Numbered from the stretch's first letter, positions 11,161-24,559 are shown. The stretch: DNA of 64,000 nucleotides from Sinonovacula constricta (GCA_007844125.1 CM017567.1:8454196-8518195), one strand, 5' to 3'. The notes: a model not told the origin generated them from the letters alone. Numbers and translations: made by a program.

Positions 11161-11469
11161 AATAATTTCCAGACAACAAGAAGAAAAAAGATTGTTGGCC
11201 AGACAATAAACCCACCAAACATATAATTTATGAAACCAACCCACTGACAACAGTTGACTGATAAATACTAGCATTATAAGCAGCTTTTACACACTAAACA
11301 ATAATACGTTTTGAAGATGCCACACAATGATCTGTAGAATATAGCCAGGGGTGTGCCTATACGTGCAACTGTACGCACGGTGTGTAAGTGCGTAAACCCA
11401 GGCACGCCCCTGATAGCTTTTTTCAAGGCATTAGTTTAAATTGTCTTATTTGCCTACTGCTATTGTTCA

Positions 11470-11512
11470 CACATAGATCTGGATCTACGCTATTTTCTCA
11501 AGCCTTGTCAAT
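11470..11512. repeat. Palindromic dispersed element, partial
   Basis: Contains GATCTGGATCTACGCTATTT followed by TCTCAAGCCTTG, a diverged right arm of the palindromic family. The left arm is missing. Confidence 0.5.
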
Positions 11513-12220
11513 ATGTGCACTGCCAGCTTAGAGTTAAAAAAATATTCCTGTAACAGTTGGGGGTCCATATTAAGAGTCCAAATTTGAGATGGTATAAAAG
11601 AGTAGCAAGTCATATATCATAACACAGAAATTTTGTCCATGTATAGCCAATTCACGCCAAGCCACACTAAGCCATCACTATATAAATTAAAACAAATTGA
11701 TTAAAAAAAACAATAATTTTCCCCCAGGAATATGTCTTTAAGATATTCTGAGAACAAACATCCCAGAAAAAGACTCCTGTAATAAAATCAATGATGTCAT
11801 CACCAAAAACGGATCATAAAACTGTCAGAGAAATTTGTCAACAGAGAAATTTGTCAAACAAATCAACTTTTATTCTTGAAGAAATAATTAATCTCCTAAA
11901 ATAGTTCTATAAAAGGAGTGTTCAGATTTTGTCAGTTTAAATATTTAGGTTATTTTGCAGCAGTTTCACTGGTTGTTTATTCACAGAGCTTGTTATGTTT
12001 TGTTCTTGAAATACATCACAGTGACGAATTATGGTCACTGTAATGACAATTAAGACAAAAAAAAACATTTTGTTTAAAGATCAACATTAAATCATTTGAC
12101 ATAATTATTTTATGTATCCACCAAGAAATTGTTTTGGTTCATCATCAATGAAACAAAATTAAATAAATAACAACAACATATAACAGTTGTTTTTACATTC
12201 CAATAACAGCTTTCAACTCT

Positions 12221-12330
12221 CTCAGGATAGCCATTACAGTGACATTGCCACCTTCAGTATGATAGCATGTCATCACCTTTCGACCTGATACCACACCCAT
12301 CACATTATCCTGACACAGGAAACTATGTTA
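12221..12330 (-). mobile_element. SINE-A fragment
   Basis: The body portion around GATAGCATG...ACCACACCCATCACATTA and TCCTGACA matches the body of the SINE-A copies at 43383-43640 and 63385-63640. Both ends are missing. Confidence 0.55.
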
Positions 12331-13197
12331 CGTTGTTTTTTCTATGTATGTAAACAAAGGAAGTAGTACATTTTAATTAAATGAAACACACCCAAGGTTA
12401 CAAACATCGGTCAAATATCAAACCTAAGAATCGTCTAGAATTACGCACATTGACTTAGCAAACCTTTCACACAACAGTATCTCATAACTTAGGGTGTAGC
12501 TGTCATAGGTGGCGCTGGAGTGTACGTTTGATAAATGAATGACAATAATGATTATGACTAAACAAAAAATAATGAAAATAAGGATTTATGAATGCAAGAA
12601 ACAATGAAAATACTCATTTATGAATTAATATAAGAAAGTAAACAATGATTTATGAATGACCCGAAAAAAGAAAATGATTTATGATTAAACAAAAAGAATG
12701 AAAATAATAATATATAAATGAAAATGAGGATAAAAATAATGTTTTATGAATAAATGTAATGATTTATGAACAAAACTTAAGAATGAAAACAATACTTCAA
12801 TTGGAGATGATGATTTAAATATTTTGGGGATTTTACAGCATAGTGACCCTTGATACGTCATACAGACCTCAAGATGATGATTTATAAATGGAAAAACTGA
12901 AAAAGAATGGTAAAAAGTGAACAAGGTATATGATAAATTATCACATATCCCACAGACACATTTTCATGTGTATGTTTGAGTCAACTAAAGTCATGCCTTC
13001 ATAGCCAAGGCTTGCCATAAACACCTTACATGATAGGAACTGATCATTTTATTCTAGCACTAGATTAAACAATACTGGACCTGCCCCAAAAATGCTAAAT
13101 CCAAGCAACAGATACAGCATATCAACCCTGATAATGCAGTGTGGATCATGCTTACTTTAACAATTCTATTTATAACACAGAATTCAGATCAGCTAAC

Positions 13198-13252
13198 TCT
13201 TGGTGTAGCTTGTTAATCAAGATCTGCACTATTTGCTGCTAAGTTTTATCAA
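13198..13252. repeat. Palindromic dispersed element, partial
   Basis: Contains AATCAAGATCTGCACTATTT followed by GCTGCTAAGTTTT, a clear right arm. The left arm is only weakly recognisable (TGGTGTAGCTTG). Confidence 0.65.
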
Positions 13253-13319
13253 GATAATTTGTTCTCTATGCAAGATGTTATGAGCAGAAAATGAAGCATT
13301 TGTTTTTTAAATTGAAACA

Positions 13320-13600
13320 AACATTGTTTTTTATTGTTCTTTTATTTAGAATTAAATTGCTGTGACAAAATTATGGTCATTTTAGTGACATCGGGCTATT
13401 GTAGTACAGCATGACCCCAAACATCTGCCTGGATGGAACCATTGGTGTACCACAATTCAGCTGGAAGATCTTCTCATATTAGCTCTGTTGCCCCAAACTG
13501 AACTCGAACCCACAAGGTGAAACAGAGTCAGAACAGCAACAAGTCCACAATTCTATCTCTCTCAACAAGGATTGAATGCCCCAGGGATCTACACTGGAAT
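13320..13600 (-). mobile_element. SINE-B copy (tRNA-derived)
   Basis: On the minus strand a B box-like GGGTTCGAGTTC (near 13500) lies in the head, followed by a body with GGAAGA-like words and a tail containing TATGGTCAT in reverse. The same order of blocks recurs at 17760-17950 and 32455-32640. Confidence 0.65.
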
Positions 13601-14079
13601 TGATCCAACAGAAGCAGAAAAGATCTCTGTGTGATCTGCTTGCAAAAATGCATAAATATAACATAAACTGTCAACTACACTGATGAACAATCGCACTTAC
13701 AAAACCCTACTCCATTTCATTCTAGCAAACAGGTCTCACAACAAAGCAACGTATTCACAATTACACTGTATTAGATTATCAAATCCCTTTGTTTGTTCAC
13801 ACCACTAGTTGTATTCAATACACTGTTGACTATGATTAATCCATCGCCAATCTAATTAACAAAGACAGTTGTAAAGCATGTGCACAGTAGCGTGGTACCA
13901 TCGCATTGATTCCAATAATCAACACAAGCGACAACTGTTCATTCCAATGATCCAACAAGAGCCTTGACTATCTCTCCAGTTAACCCTTAACCGGTCAGAA
14001 ATATTAATAACCAATTTTAGTTATCAAGATATTTTCAAAACATGCAAAGGACATTGCTAGACAGCGTACTAGTGACTGA

Positions 14080-14190
14080 GCTGCAGAAGGTGTAGTTCCT
14101 GATCAGGCAGCTCACAGCAGGAGCTGGACAGTCTGGAACTTCACCATCATGATCTGCCTTGGCCTGATTAATTTGTGGTTAACCAGTTAA
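14080..14190. repeat. Palindromic dispersed element, diverged
   Basis: Contains GTGTAGTTCCTGATCAGGCA, CAGCAGGAGCTG and then ATGATCTGCCTTGGCCTGAT. These are diverged left arm, centre and right arm of the family. Confidence 0.5.
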
Positions 14191-14633
14191 GAGTTAAAAC
14201 CTGTTCCCAATGGGGAGACAGTGAATAAGGGTCTAGGGAAAAATCCAATACATTAATTGCAGTGTGATCCCATGCCAAAGATTGACTGTTTGTCTATTAT
14301 GATTATATTGTAAGGACAGTTCCATCAAAATAAACATGTAGACAATAATAGTATCTGTAAGAAGATTCAAAAGATGGATTAAATGAAAACATTGGCAGAT
14401 GTCAGATCAGATACTTTATACTTGCCAACCCTTGACAGTGTCATGATGGTATGACCCACTGTCAGAATCAGCTGTGCTTCTGACCAGACTTGGTCTGTTT
14501 CTGACAATGAACATACTGCTGACATTCTAGAAGGTTTGGTCCCAATAAGTCTCACAGACAACCCTCAGCATGCTGTTTGTGTGACGAATCCACACAAAAG
14601 TGTTTATGTAATACAACTATTATAAGAGACAAA

Positions 14634-14715
14634 GCAGAGAATAGTGTAGATCCTGATCAGACAGCTCCCAGGAGATGGTAAGGATCTACATTATTTTGCT
14701 AAGCCTGGTCAATTC
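14634..14715. repeat. Palindromic dispersed element
   Basis: AATAGTGTAGATCCTGATCA, CAGCTCCCAGGAGATGG and GGATCTACATTATTTTGCTA are the two arms around a short centre, ending with AAGCCTGGTCAA. This is among the better preserved copies. Confidence 0.75.
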
Positions 14716-14994
14716 GGGTTTGGAAGAATATAATTTTAATAAAATGCATTCAACACATTCTTTATTAGATTGTCATCATCTATAACCAGACAATAAGATT
14801 TAAAATCACAACACAGTGAAGGAAGCCATGTTGAACTGGTAAGTAACTACTATTCATAATTATGCAGCAGACACTTAAACTCCCCATGCCTTTAGAATTT
14901 ACCATGCACTTAAAATAACATCACATAACTAAGACACTTTCATTTTGTCTCTTATTATTGCTTTATTTATCTTTCGTTTGTCTTCAGTTTTGGT

Positions 14995-15480
14995 GTTCAG
15001 CCATTTCAGACCCAAAGTTTGGGTGTTCAATCTTTTAGGACCCTCAGTACTGATGTTACACATTCCAGGACCAATCATTTTTGTGTTTAACCTTCCAGGG
15101 CCCCCAGTACTAGTGTTCCACATTCCAGCACCACCAGTTCTGGTGTTCAATGTTCCAGGATCCCCAGTTCTGGTGTTACATGTTCCAGGACCCCTAGTTC
15201 TGGTGTTCCTCATTCCAGGACACCCAGTTCTGGTGTTCAACCTTGCAGGACCCAAAGTTCTGGTGTTCTATGTTCAAGGACCCCCAGTTCCGGTGTTCCA
15301 CATTCCAGGACCCCCAATTCTGGTGTTCCACATTCCAGAATCACAGTTCTGGTGTTCAACATTCAAGGACCCAAAGTTCTGGTGTTCCATGTTCCAGGAC
15401 CCCAAGTTCTGGTGTTCCACATTCCAGGAAACCCAGTTCTGGTGTTCTACCTTCCAGGACCCCCAGTTCGTGTGTTTAAT
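14995..15480. repeat. 30-bp minisatellite
   Basis: About 16 units of about 30 bp built on CCAGGACCCCCAGTTCTGGT followed by GTTCCACATT. Unit length divisible by three leaves open frames on both strands (180 codons on plus, 108 on minus). Their peptides are simple periodic repeats, so they are not called as genes. Confidence 0.92.
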
Positions 15481-15934
15481 ATTTTAAGCCCTAGACTTCA
15501 GAAGTTAATCGTTTCCCATTTAAGTTTTATTTTTAAAGTCATCCTCAAGCATTTGATTAGTCAGGTTTCATATTACATTATAAATTGAGCAAATTAGACA
15601 CATGAGAATGGTCATACAATGTACACTTTAACTCACAGCTTTATAACTTCTGACCAAGAAAACTAGACCTTATGTTACATCAACATGTTACAGACATTGT
15701 CATTGTCCGGGGATATATCTAGAAACCTCTGGGTGAAGAGGTCGCATCATTCCACTTGTAATCATCTCACAATCATATCATTGCCCTTATCAGCCTAGAA
15801 ACCTCACCCCTCAGCCTGTTACATTGGTTTCTAACCAAAGACATTTGTTAAGGATTTTTGTTAGTTTTTGTAAATACTGGATCCATAATAAAAATAACAA
15901 GGCATATTGCCAGAACCATGGCAGCAAAAAGTTC

Positions 15935-16025
15935 AGATTCTAATCAGACAGATGGTAACAGGAGCTGCCTCATCTGGATCTACACTTCTTATCTAGGCCT
16001 AATCAACTAATGTTTAGCAGACTCA
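15935..16025. repeat. Palindromic dispersed element
   Basis: CAGATTCTAATCAGACAGAT, AACAGGAGCTGCC and CATCTGGATCTACACTTCTT followed by TAGGCCTAATCAAC match the arms and centre of the family, moderately diverged. Confidence 0.6.
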
Positions 16026-17759
16026 GAGCTTAGCAGACCAATCAAGCCATCTTGAATCTATCTCTCAATCACATTATTGACAGCAGCCACTTGATCAGCC
16101 TGGAAACTGAAGTCGTAGAAGACATTCAATAAGCTGGCAACTCTGGAGCCCTGTTATTTGTTGGGAGAATGGAATTCAAATTATGACATTCCTGAAGCAA
16201 CCCCTAAATGCTGCAAAGGCAAAATTAAAAATTCATGGTTTCTGTGAAGGTTAATTTGATCATAAATCATGTGAGAAGTTTGGTCCTTTTCTGTTGTGTT
16301 TTTAGTTTGAGGCAAACTTGTTCTTATTAAAACAAAGATTGTTGAAAATTCATCATGTACACCAAAAGAAAGATGACAGTACTTTTAATTGGTATATATA
16401 AAGAAAAGCAGAATTTATTGGCAGAAATTTGATATAAAGATATAAAAGGGATATGAAAACTAAGGTAAACTTCAAAGTATTTCTGCTTATACAATACATA
16501 AAATTTGTTATAAAGTGATCTTTTAAGTAGGCAAATCTTAATTGCAAGTTGATCTAAATTATCTATTGTTCTGATATTTTTTTTTTCCAAACTGAAGTGA
16601 CCATCAAAGCAGTGTATTGGAAGATGCTCTCTAACATTTATGCTTGCATACTACTTGGGTATATATGCAAGATCAGCTTCATAGGATTACAGGAACAGTA
16701 ATTATATGACCTCAGTGCAATTTGACTAACTGAATAATAAATTGTAGCCAGTCTAACTAATAGTTATTAAAAACTTGACAGGTTGATTAAATTTAGAATA
16801 CAGACTTCCACCACTGCATTCAATCCAATGCTATGAAGAACTCCACGACTACCACCACAACCGACCACCACCACCACTACCACTACAACTGACAGCAGCA
16901 CAACACGTGGCCATCTATAATTGAATCAGAGTCAATCAATACATAATTGTCCCAACAGGGGAAATTTAGTGTTTATTTACAAGTCAGACCACTTTCCAGG
17001 GATCTGTCCCTAGACACTGACTTTCAAATATTAAGCTTCAGTTTGTAGGCTAGCAGATCGTCTAACTTTAGGGAACCATTCTGCCACTGGAAGGTCTGTT
17101 TTACGGCCACTAATACAGCTAGAACATAAAACTATTTTTAGTGCTCAGTTTTATTTTCAGACAATTTTCTGTTAACAGTTTACAGCCTCTTACATATTAT
17201 GCATTGTCGCAGCTTGTAGGAGACCTAGAGACAGTTGGACATCAGGAGAAAAGAAAATATTTTGGTAGCAAACAATGCATACTTCTGAATCAAACTGAAT
17301 ACTTCTAGCACTTGTCTGAATGTAGACAATAGACAATTATTTCATTTACACGGAAGAGTTATGATTTAGAATGATGGCACACATTATAAAATGAAGTAAC
17401 ATCTATGTAACTCATAGCTCTTTTTTACAACAATTTTGGTTGATCTCTTGTTCTGGATTGCACATTTTGTTGAGAATTATCCATAAACATAGAACATATT
17501 TTCTTACATAGAAAATTTCTAAAAATATAAACCTATTTGATTATGGTAATATGATAATAATATGGTAATAAGATTTCTTCTTGCTGGCTTGTTGTGTAGA
17601 ACCAGGTCTGAGATAGTATTTACCTGGAGCAGTGTGCAGCAGTTTTGCCTAGAAACATCTCATGGTCAGTTTTAAATCTGACACCCTTCCCCCTTGTTGA
17701 GTGTAACCTCTTAACCACTGATTAAACCATGGACACTCAAATGATAAATGCTCTTTTTT

Positions 17760-17950
17760 CTCTTCTCTTTTTTTTTGTTACATCATGCCAACTCAATTAC
17801 CGTAGGCAACGTCCAACTATTTATTGCTGGAAGAAGACCTCAGACAGGTAGAACTTTGGGCGCACAGCTGGAAGACCTCTCCCAATGAAAATTCTCAACC
17901 TGACTGGGACTCAAACCCAAGAGGTGAGCAGCTGAGGAGTAAGAAATGAT
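17760..17950 (-). mobile_element. SINE-B copy (tRNA-derived)
   Basis: A minus-strand B box-like GGGTTTGAGTCCC lies near 17918. The body has AGAAGACCTC in plus orientation, and the tail side reads TTTTTTTTTGTTACATCATG in plus orientation, which is the A-rich 3' end on the minus strand. Confidence 0.7.
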
Positions 17951-18154
17951 TCGGCCAGAAAAAAACATTGCTACTAATAGTGTCCAGTAAAGGGGCTGGA
18001 ATGTCTGTGATACCACTTGGATTCCAAGGGTTTGCCTCGCAGAGACTAAGATATAAATCAGGCCATTATTACTCCTTTTGTCTCCACATCACACTCCTTC
18101 CCAGCTAATCAATAACAAAAGAATGCAATTTATGGAAACAGTTTGCTCTTAGCC

Positions 18155-18275
18155 TGCTAAACATAATCCATCAGGCTTAGGCAAATAATCTAGCTCTTGA
18201 TTTGCCAGATCCCTGCTGGGAGCTTGCTGATCAGGCTTTACACTATTGGCTGTAAGGTCTTCAACTTAGCATCTT
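18155..18275. repeat. Palindromic dispersed element, long form
   Basis: Starts TAGCCTGCTAAACATAATCC, continues AGGCTTAGGCAAATAATCTA, then GCTGGGAGCTTGCTGATCAG and TTTACACTATTGGCTGTAAG. This shows the outer arm block as well as the inner arms. Confidence 0.7.
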
Positions 18276-19207
18276 GCTGCCTATGCAAGAAATTGTAAAT
18301 TTATAAAGAATTTGGAATGAGTTATAAAAAATGTGACAGTACAGGGTTAAATCCCCATTCTGGATGTGATTTGGAACTAGGCAGGAAAATATAAGGGCCC
18401 ATCAACAGGGGATGGAAAAATGTGGGGTTTCTGATTAATGGCATTCCTTTGTCTTCCCTGTCTGCTGTTGTGATTTGTGTTCTGTTCTTGTCAAGAACTT
18501 TTTGAAAGCAGAAGAGATTTAGGGAGAAATTAGAGTGACAGACTCAAGGCCGTTATACTTTGTTTGCAAAAATACATTCAAACCTTACACTTTATTATGC
18601 TTTGGAGGTCACTGTTGTATGCACTATAAATTACTACAAGTGGCATTGCTTCAATTGTAGCACAATAATTTGCCCAACAAATTCTGGTCAGTTATACTTG
18701 AGCACAACCACAATATTTTAAAAAGACATTAAGTCATTTATAAAAAATATATATAAAAAAAACTTTAAAAAATATATATGCATCACTTAAAAAGATAATC
18801 TGAAAAAATAAACTTACTTTTTATTATGATATGGTTAAATTGTATGTAAATACAGTATTGTAAGTCAATCTAATTTCAAAATTCCAATACACACAAAGAC
18901 AACAACAAAAACAAGAAAATAATTCTGCTTAGGATGTTTTACACACAATTAATTGATAGTTACAGGAAAAAAAATGTACCATAATTTATACTGAATGTTT
19001 TGAAATGAAACATTTAGTTTATCCTTCCAGTAACAGGCCATTTTAACACATACTCTTCTGATTCCTCCAAGATACTCTCAGCCAAAAATACAATCATGGA
19101 CTGTTGACAAAAACCAGTCACATTCCGATAGATGCAATATTATGTCAATAAGCACTCCAGCTAAAAATATCATTCCACAATACTAAGTCTTCCACTGCTA
19201 TGCATCA

Positions 19208-19295
19208 ATTGGTCAGGTTTTGGCAATAAGGGTAGATACAGATCTGCCAGCCCCAGTTTGATCAAGATGTGTACTATTTGCAGCAGTCTCTAACA
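19208..19295. repeat. Palindromic dispersed element
   Basis: GGTCAGGTTTTGGCAATAAG, GTAGATACAGATCTGCCAGC, then GATCAAGATGTGTACTATTT and GCAGCAG: both arms are present. Confidence 0.65.
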
Positions 19296-19863
19296 ATATT
19301 TCTTGAAATCTTTTCATCTTGTCAATATAACTTAAGATTTTGTATTTCTCTAAATAAATGCAGCATAAGGGATACAACCATCCTGTAGAAATTGGCTAAT
19401 AGTTTGAAGGATCATTCTTGACTTGTTTCATCTGTCTGAAGCAATCCTTATAGAGAGGATCAGAGATAAGGAATTGTGAAATGGTAACTGGAGGATACTT
19501 GCATCAATCTTCTTGATAAACTTTTCTTGTATCCAGGGTAATGGTTTTCCTTTTATGGAAAGAATATAAATAGAGAGATGATTAAAGATGGCTTTTAACT
19601 TCAAACATTATGCATACAGTGAAAATATATCATTCAAATGAATTACACAATCAATTGATGTCAATGATTATTGTTTTGCACTGAAATGTTAAGTCTTTAA
19701 ATAAATATCTTCGCTAAATTTTAAATAAATATCATCTTAACAAGTAAAAATATTTGAATAATGGAAAGAAAACTATGGGTCATTTTGCATAGTCCAGTTT
19801 ATATTTAGTTGTTTTGAAATCTAATTCTTGGCCCACAGCAAAACAATCAAGTCAGCCGCAATT

Positions 19864-21223
19864 AGTACATCCCTATGGTAATATTAATTTTAATCTGTAA
19901 AGTACATCCCTATAGTAATAATAATTTCAATCTGTAAAGTACATCCCTATGGTAATATTAATTTCAATCAGTAAAGTACATCATTATGGTAATATTAATT
20001 TCAATCTGTAAAGTACATCATTATGGTAATATTAATATCAATCTGTAAAGTACATCCCTATGGTAATATTAATTTCAATCTGTAAAGTACATCATTATGG
20101 TAATATTAATTTCAATCTGTAAAGTACATCATTATGGTAATATTAATTTCAATCTGTAAAGTACATCATTATGGTAATATTAATTTCAATCTGTAAAGTA
20201 CATCCCTATGGTAATATTAACTTTAATCTTTAAAGTACATCCCTATGGTAATATTAAGTTCAATCTGTAAAGTACATCATTATGGTAATATTAATTTCAA
20301 TCTGTAAAGTACATCCCTATGGTAATATTAACTTTAATCTATAAAGTACATCCCTATGGTAATATTAACTTTAATCTATAAAGTACATCCCTATGGTAAT
20401 ATTAAGGACAATCTGTAAAGTATATCATTATGGTAATATTAATTTCAATCTGTAAAGTACATCATTATGGTAATATTAATTTCAATCTGTAAAGTACATC
20501 CCTATGGTAATATTAATTTCAATCTGTAAAGTACATCATTATGGTAATATTAATATCAATCTGTAAAGTACATCATTATGGTAATATTAATATGGTAATA
20601 TTAATTTCAATCCGTAAAGTACATCCCTATGGTAATATTAACTTTAATCTATAATGTACATTCAGTCTGTAAAGTACATCATTATGGTAATATTAACTTT
20701 AATCTATAAAGTACATCCCTATGGTAATATTAATTTCAATCTGTAAAGTACATCATTATGGTAATATTAATTTCAATCTGTAAAGTACATCATTATGGTA
20801 ATATTAATTTCAATCTGTAAAGTACATCATTATGGTAATATTAATTTCAATCTGTAAAGTACATCATTATGGTAATATTAATTTCAATCTGTAAAGTACA
20901 TCATTATGGTAATATTAATTTCAATCTGTAAAGTACATCATTATGGTAATATTAATTTCAATCTGTAAAGTACATCATTATGGTAATATTAATTTCAATC
21001 TGTAAAGTACATCCCTATGGTAATATTAATTTCAATCTGTAAAGTACATCCCTATGGTAATATTAATTTCAATCTGTAAAGTACATCCTTATGGTAATAT
21101 TAATTTCAATCTGTAAAGTACATCCTTATGGTAATATTAATTTCAATCTGTAAAGTACATCATTATGGTTATATTAATTTCAATCTGTAAAGTATATTAT
21201 TATGGTAATATTAATTTCAATCA
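19864..21223. repeat. 37-bp satellite array, about 36 units
   Basis: Direct tandem repeats of a 37-bp unit built from GTACATCATTATGGTAATAT followed by TAATTTCAATCTGTAAA. Two subtypes alternate: CATCATTATGG and CATCCCTATGG. A few units are rearranged near 20575-20680. There are no unique spacers between units, so this is a satellite and not a spacer-bearing array. Confidence 0.97.
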
Positions 21224-23440
21224 GTTACAGATTGACATCTTGAATTTTAATACATTTTTTATATTGTGCACAACACTAAGCAGCACTAATCTATCTGATA
21301 TATCTTGTATGCCTTAGTGGTGATATATCTTGTGGTTTTGCCTCAAACACACCACAGGAAGCTACATGCCACAGACTTACTTAGAGAAATCTTACTTAGA
21401 GAAATCTTACAAATGTTGTTGTGTATTTAATTCTTAGCCTGCCAAGCATAAATGGGAGCTGTCTGTTTAGGATCTACACTTTTCACGGCTTGTGTAGTTA
21501 ATATGGCTTCTTTCTTCTGCATGCAGCTGTGGGGAAGTAAACTAGAAATTTAATATTAGCTATTGACAAATGACGTCAAATGTAGCCTGGTACATGTACA
21601 TGTTATGACAACCAGCAGTAAATGATATGTTAAACTCTAGATTAAAAACATGATACCTGTAGACAAATCATTAATTTTGTTCTCCAAACATGTTATTGAT
21701 ACTTCTCAAGGTGACAACTTTAAAGATATCTATTTTTATTTATTTTTACTTTATTTAATATGACTTATTTAAATTCCACTTAATAGACATGTTTGATCTG
21801 AAATAATGCAATGAGCGTTCAATATTTTTCTAAATATTATCTATGTGCATATGACCAAAAGTGCTTAAACAAGGTCAAATGTGCTTCCCATGTGGTGGTC
21901 ATGCTCATGAACTATAGAAAGAAAACAATGAAGTTGTTCACCGTAGAACCACATGCTATGTACAGACGCCTTTACCTGTACAACATGAGGTGCATGTTCC
22001 TATTGGGGTTTCATCACTCACAAATGCCCATGAATTATAAAAGCTAAATAAAAACAGCTTTAGTGTTAATTGGACACTTTCTACAGATATTGGAAAATTA
22101 GATGGGATGATAAACCCAACAAAGTATGGATTACTTAGACAGTAAAAGCACACTTAACATCTTTCAAAACTAATTGTTCGTATTTCACCATCATCTATTC
22201 TGCACACTTTTGATTCCAGGTCCAGCTTCTTGGAGAAAGCAGTTATTGAGAAATCCAAAATAATGAGTCCACACCATCACTGAATGTCTTCTGTTTGTCA
22301 AGTATATACAACAGTTTTGTAAGTTACATACAATATCCTAGCTGTTTTACAACCTGACTCCATTTTAACTTTACACAGCTTGGTTCCAACAGTAAAATTC
22401 ACAACATAATCCCAACTTGAATCCAAGTCAATTTAAACCCCAAATTGATTCTAACCAAGTGACGACTTTAATCCAACTCTCACATCATTTATACTGTTAT
22501 TTCAGAGAGAATAACTTTCTGTTTTTAATCTAAACAGCATTACAGAATACATTTAAAAAAAATCTTGACAGAATTTCAAGAATTTTATCCAAGAGCAATA
22601 TTCCACTTTATAACCATTGAAAGCTTCTTGTTTCAAGAATTGCACAATCCCTCTACTTTCATGGACACTTGAGACTTTCCTTCAACTTTCACCAGATTAC
22701 CTCCAACTGACATTTCCATGGTAATATCTATAGAATATCCTGGGGATTGAGAAGGGCTGATGTTTACAGACATATTATCTTTAAATTTAAGCAATTACTT
22801 CAAACAGGCTGTTCAGACTACCGTCCCTTAAGAGGTTTTTGTTTTACTGTAAATCTTCTAATAAATGCACATAGACATAACTTTAGTCATATGTATACTG
22901 TAACATGTATATACAACAATTTATTCTTCTACCTTTAATACTAAAAAAAGATACCTACCTGAATAGTTAAAAATTAGAACTTCATAATTATAAAACTAGG
23001 TGTCTGAACACAGAATAGTACATACATTTTTCCTTCATTTAAATTTTTCTTCCAGTGTAATGTAGTAACAGTTACAGTATTTGCATTATTGGTGGTTTTG
23101 TTCACAATATGAGACAAATTAACTCCCGACCCCAACTACCTATAGCAAAGGTCAATTATTTGCAGGTAAAATTTTGCAGCTATGAGACAACCTACTTATA
23201 CCTTTATGCATTTACACCCATACAGAATTAGTGATGTAATTTACAGGGGTGTGTATGGTACCCCAGATATTTATGAAGCTCTCTATTAACACTATCAGGA
23301 GTTGACAAATGAAATCACCTGGGTCCTTAAGTCATCACATCTTGTTTGACCATCACTTGAGCTCGCTGGCAGGCCAAAATGGAGACTAAGTAGCCAAGAG
23401 ATGGTAGAATGCTTAAGCTCTTAATCTGCTAAACCCAAAT
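21224..23440. other. Intron, no gene seen
   Basis: Unique AT-rich sequence with a palindromic element at 21436-21500. The region 22180-22760 is richer in C and A than its surroundings. No exon signature was found. Confidence 0.55.
21436..21500. repeat. Palindromic dispersed element, short
   Basis: TAGCCTGCCAAGCATAA is followed by GGGAGCTGTCTGTTTAGGAT and CTACACTTTTC. The left inner arm is lost. Confidence 0.55.
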
Positions 23441-23443
23441 AGC

Positions 23444-24543
23444 TCAGATCTAGGCCAATGTGGTTGATCCAGATTATCAGATCTAGGCCAATATGGTTGA
23501 TCCAGATCATCAGATCTAGGCCAATATGGTTGATCCAGATCATCAGATCTAGGCCAATGTGGTTGATCCCAAATATCAGATCTAGGCCAATGTGGTTGAT
23601 CCCAATCATCAGATCTAGGCCAATATGGTTGATCCAGATCATCAGATCTAGGCCAATATGGTTGATCCAGATCATCAGATCTAGGCCAATGTGGTTGATC
23701 ATCAGATCTAGGCCAATATGGTTGATCCAGATCATCAGATCTAGGCCAATGTGGTTGATCCAGATCATCAGATCTAGGCCAATGTGGTTGATCCAGATCA
23801 TCAGATCTAGGCCAATATGGTTGATCCCAATCATCAGATCTAGGCCAATATGGTTGATCCCAATCATCAGATCTAGGCCAATATGGTTGATCCCAATCAT
23901 CAGATCTAGGCCAATGTGGTTGATCCAGATCATCAGATCTAGGCCAATATGTTTGATCCCAATCATCAGATCTAGGCCAATATGGTTGATCCCAATCATC
24001 AGATCTAGGCCAATATGGTTGATCCAGATCATCAGATCTAGGCCAATATGGTTGATCCCAATCATCAGATCTAGGCCAATATGGTTGATCCCAATCATCA
24101 GATCTAGGCCAATATGGTTGATCCCGATCATCAGATCTAGGCCAATATGGTTGATCCCGATCATCAGATCTAGGCCAATATGGTTGATCCAGATCATCAG
24201 ATCTAGGCCAATATGGTTGATCCCAATCATCAGATCTAGGCCAATATGGTTGATCCAGATAATCAGATCTAGGCCAATATGGTTGATCCAGATCATCAGA
24301 TCTAGGCCAATATGGTTGATCCAGATCATCAGATCTAGGCCAATATGGTTGATCCCAATCATCATATCTAGGCCAATATGGTTGATCCAGATCATCAGAT
24401 CTAGGCCAATATGGTTGATCCGAATCATCAGATCTAGGCCAATATGGTTGATCCCAATCATCAGATCTAGGCCAATGTGGTTGATCCCAATCATCAGATC
24501 TAGGCCAATATGGTTGATCCAGATCATCAGATCTAGGCCAATA
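23444..24543. repeat. 33-bp satellite array, about 33 units
   Basis: Tandem 33-bp units built on CAGATCTAGGCCAATATGGT followed by TGATCCAGATCAT; a second subtype has CCCAATCAT in place of CCAGATCAT. A 9-bp deletion near 23700 keeps phase. Because 33 is a multiple of three, three long frames stay open (389 codons plus, 389 and 375 codons minus). Each is a pure 11-residue periodic repeat, so no protein is called. The array is flanked on the left by a degraded TCTGCTAAACCC block and on the right by an intact right arm of the palindromic family (24565-24600). Confidence 0.97.
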
Positions 24544-24559
24544 TGCAACCCCCACCTGA

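Larger units (their letters stand above)
10294..14900. other. Intron with dispersed repeats, no exon seen
   Basis: AT-rich intron sequence. It holds SINE-A copies (about 10950-11160 and 12221-12330), a SINE-B copy (13320-13600) and several palindromic elements listed separately. The 12530-12920 part is rich in ATGA/ATAA-like simple sequence. No open frame here has homology that I recognise. Confidence 0.6.
16031..19860. other. Intron, mostly unique sequence with scattered repeats
   Basis: No exon is recognisable. A short ACC/ACT-rich patch lies at 16845-16895, a SINE-B copy at 17760-17950, and palindromic elements at 18155-18275 and 19208-19295. The 87- and 64-codon minus frames near 16330-16590 overlap in different frames and look like chance AT-rich frames. 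Confidence 0.55.

Noticed and set aside
14929..15588. A 180-codon plus frame and a 108-codon minus frame
   Set aside because: Both arise from a 30-bp minisatellite whose length is a multiple of three.
19864..21223. Possible CRISPR-like array of regular short repeats
   Set aside because: Units abut with no unique spacers, and the window is eukaryotic. It is a satellite.
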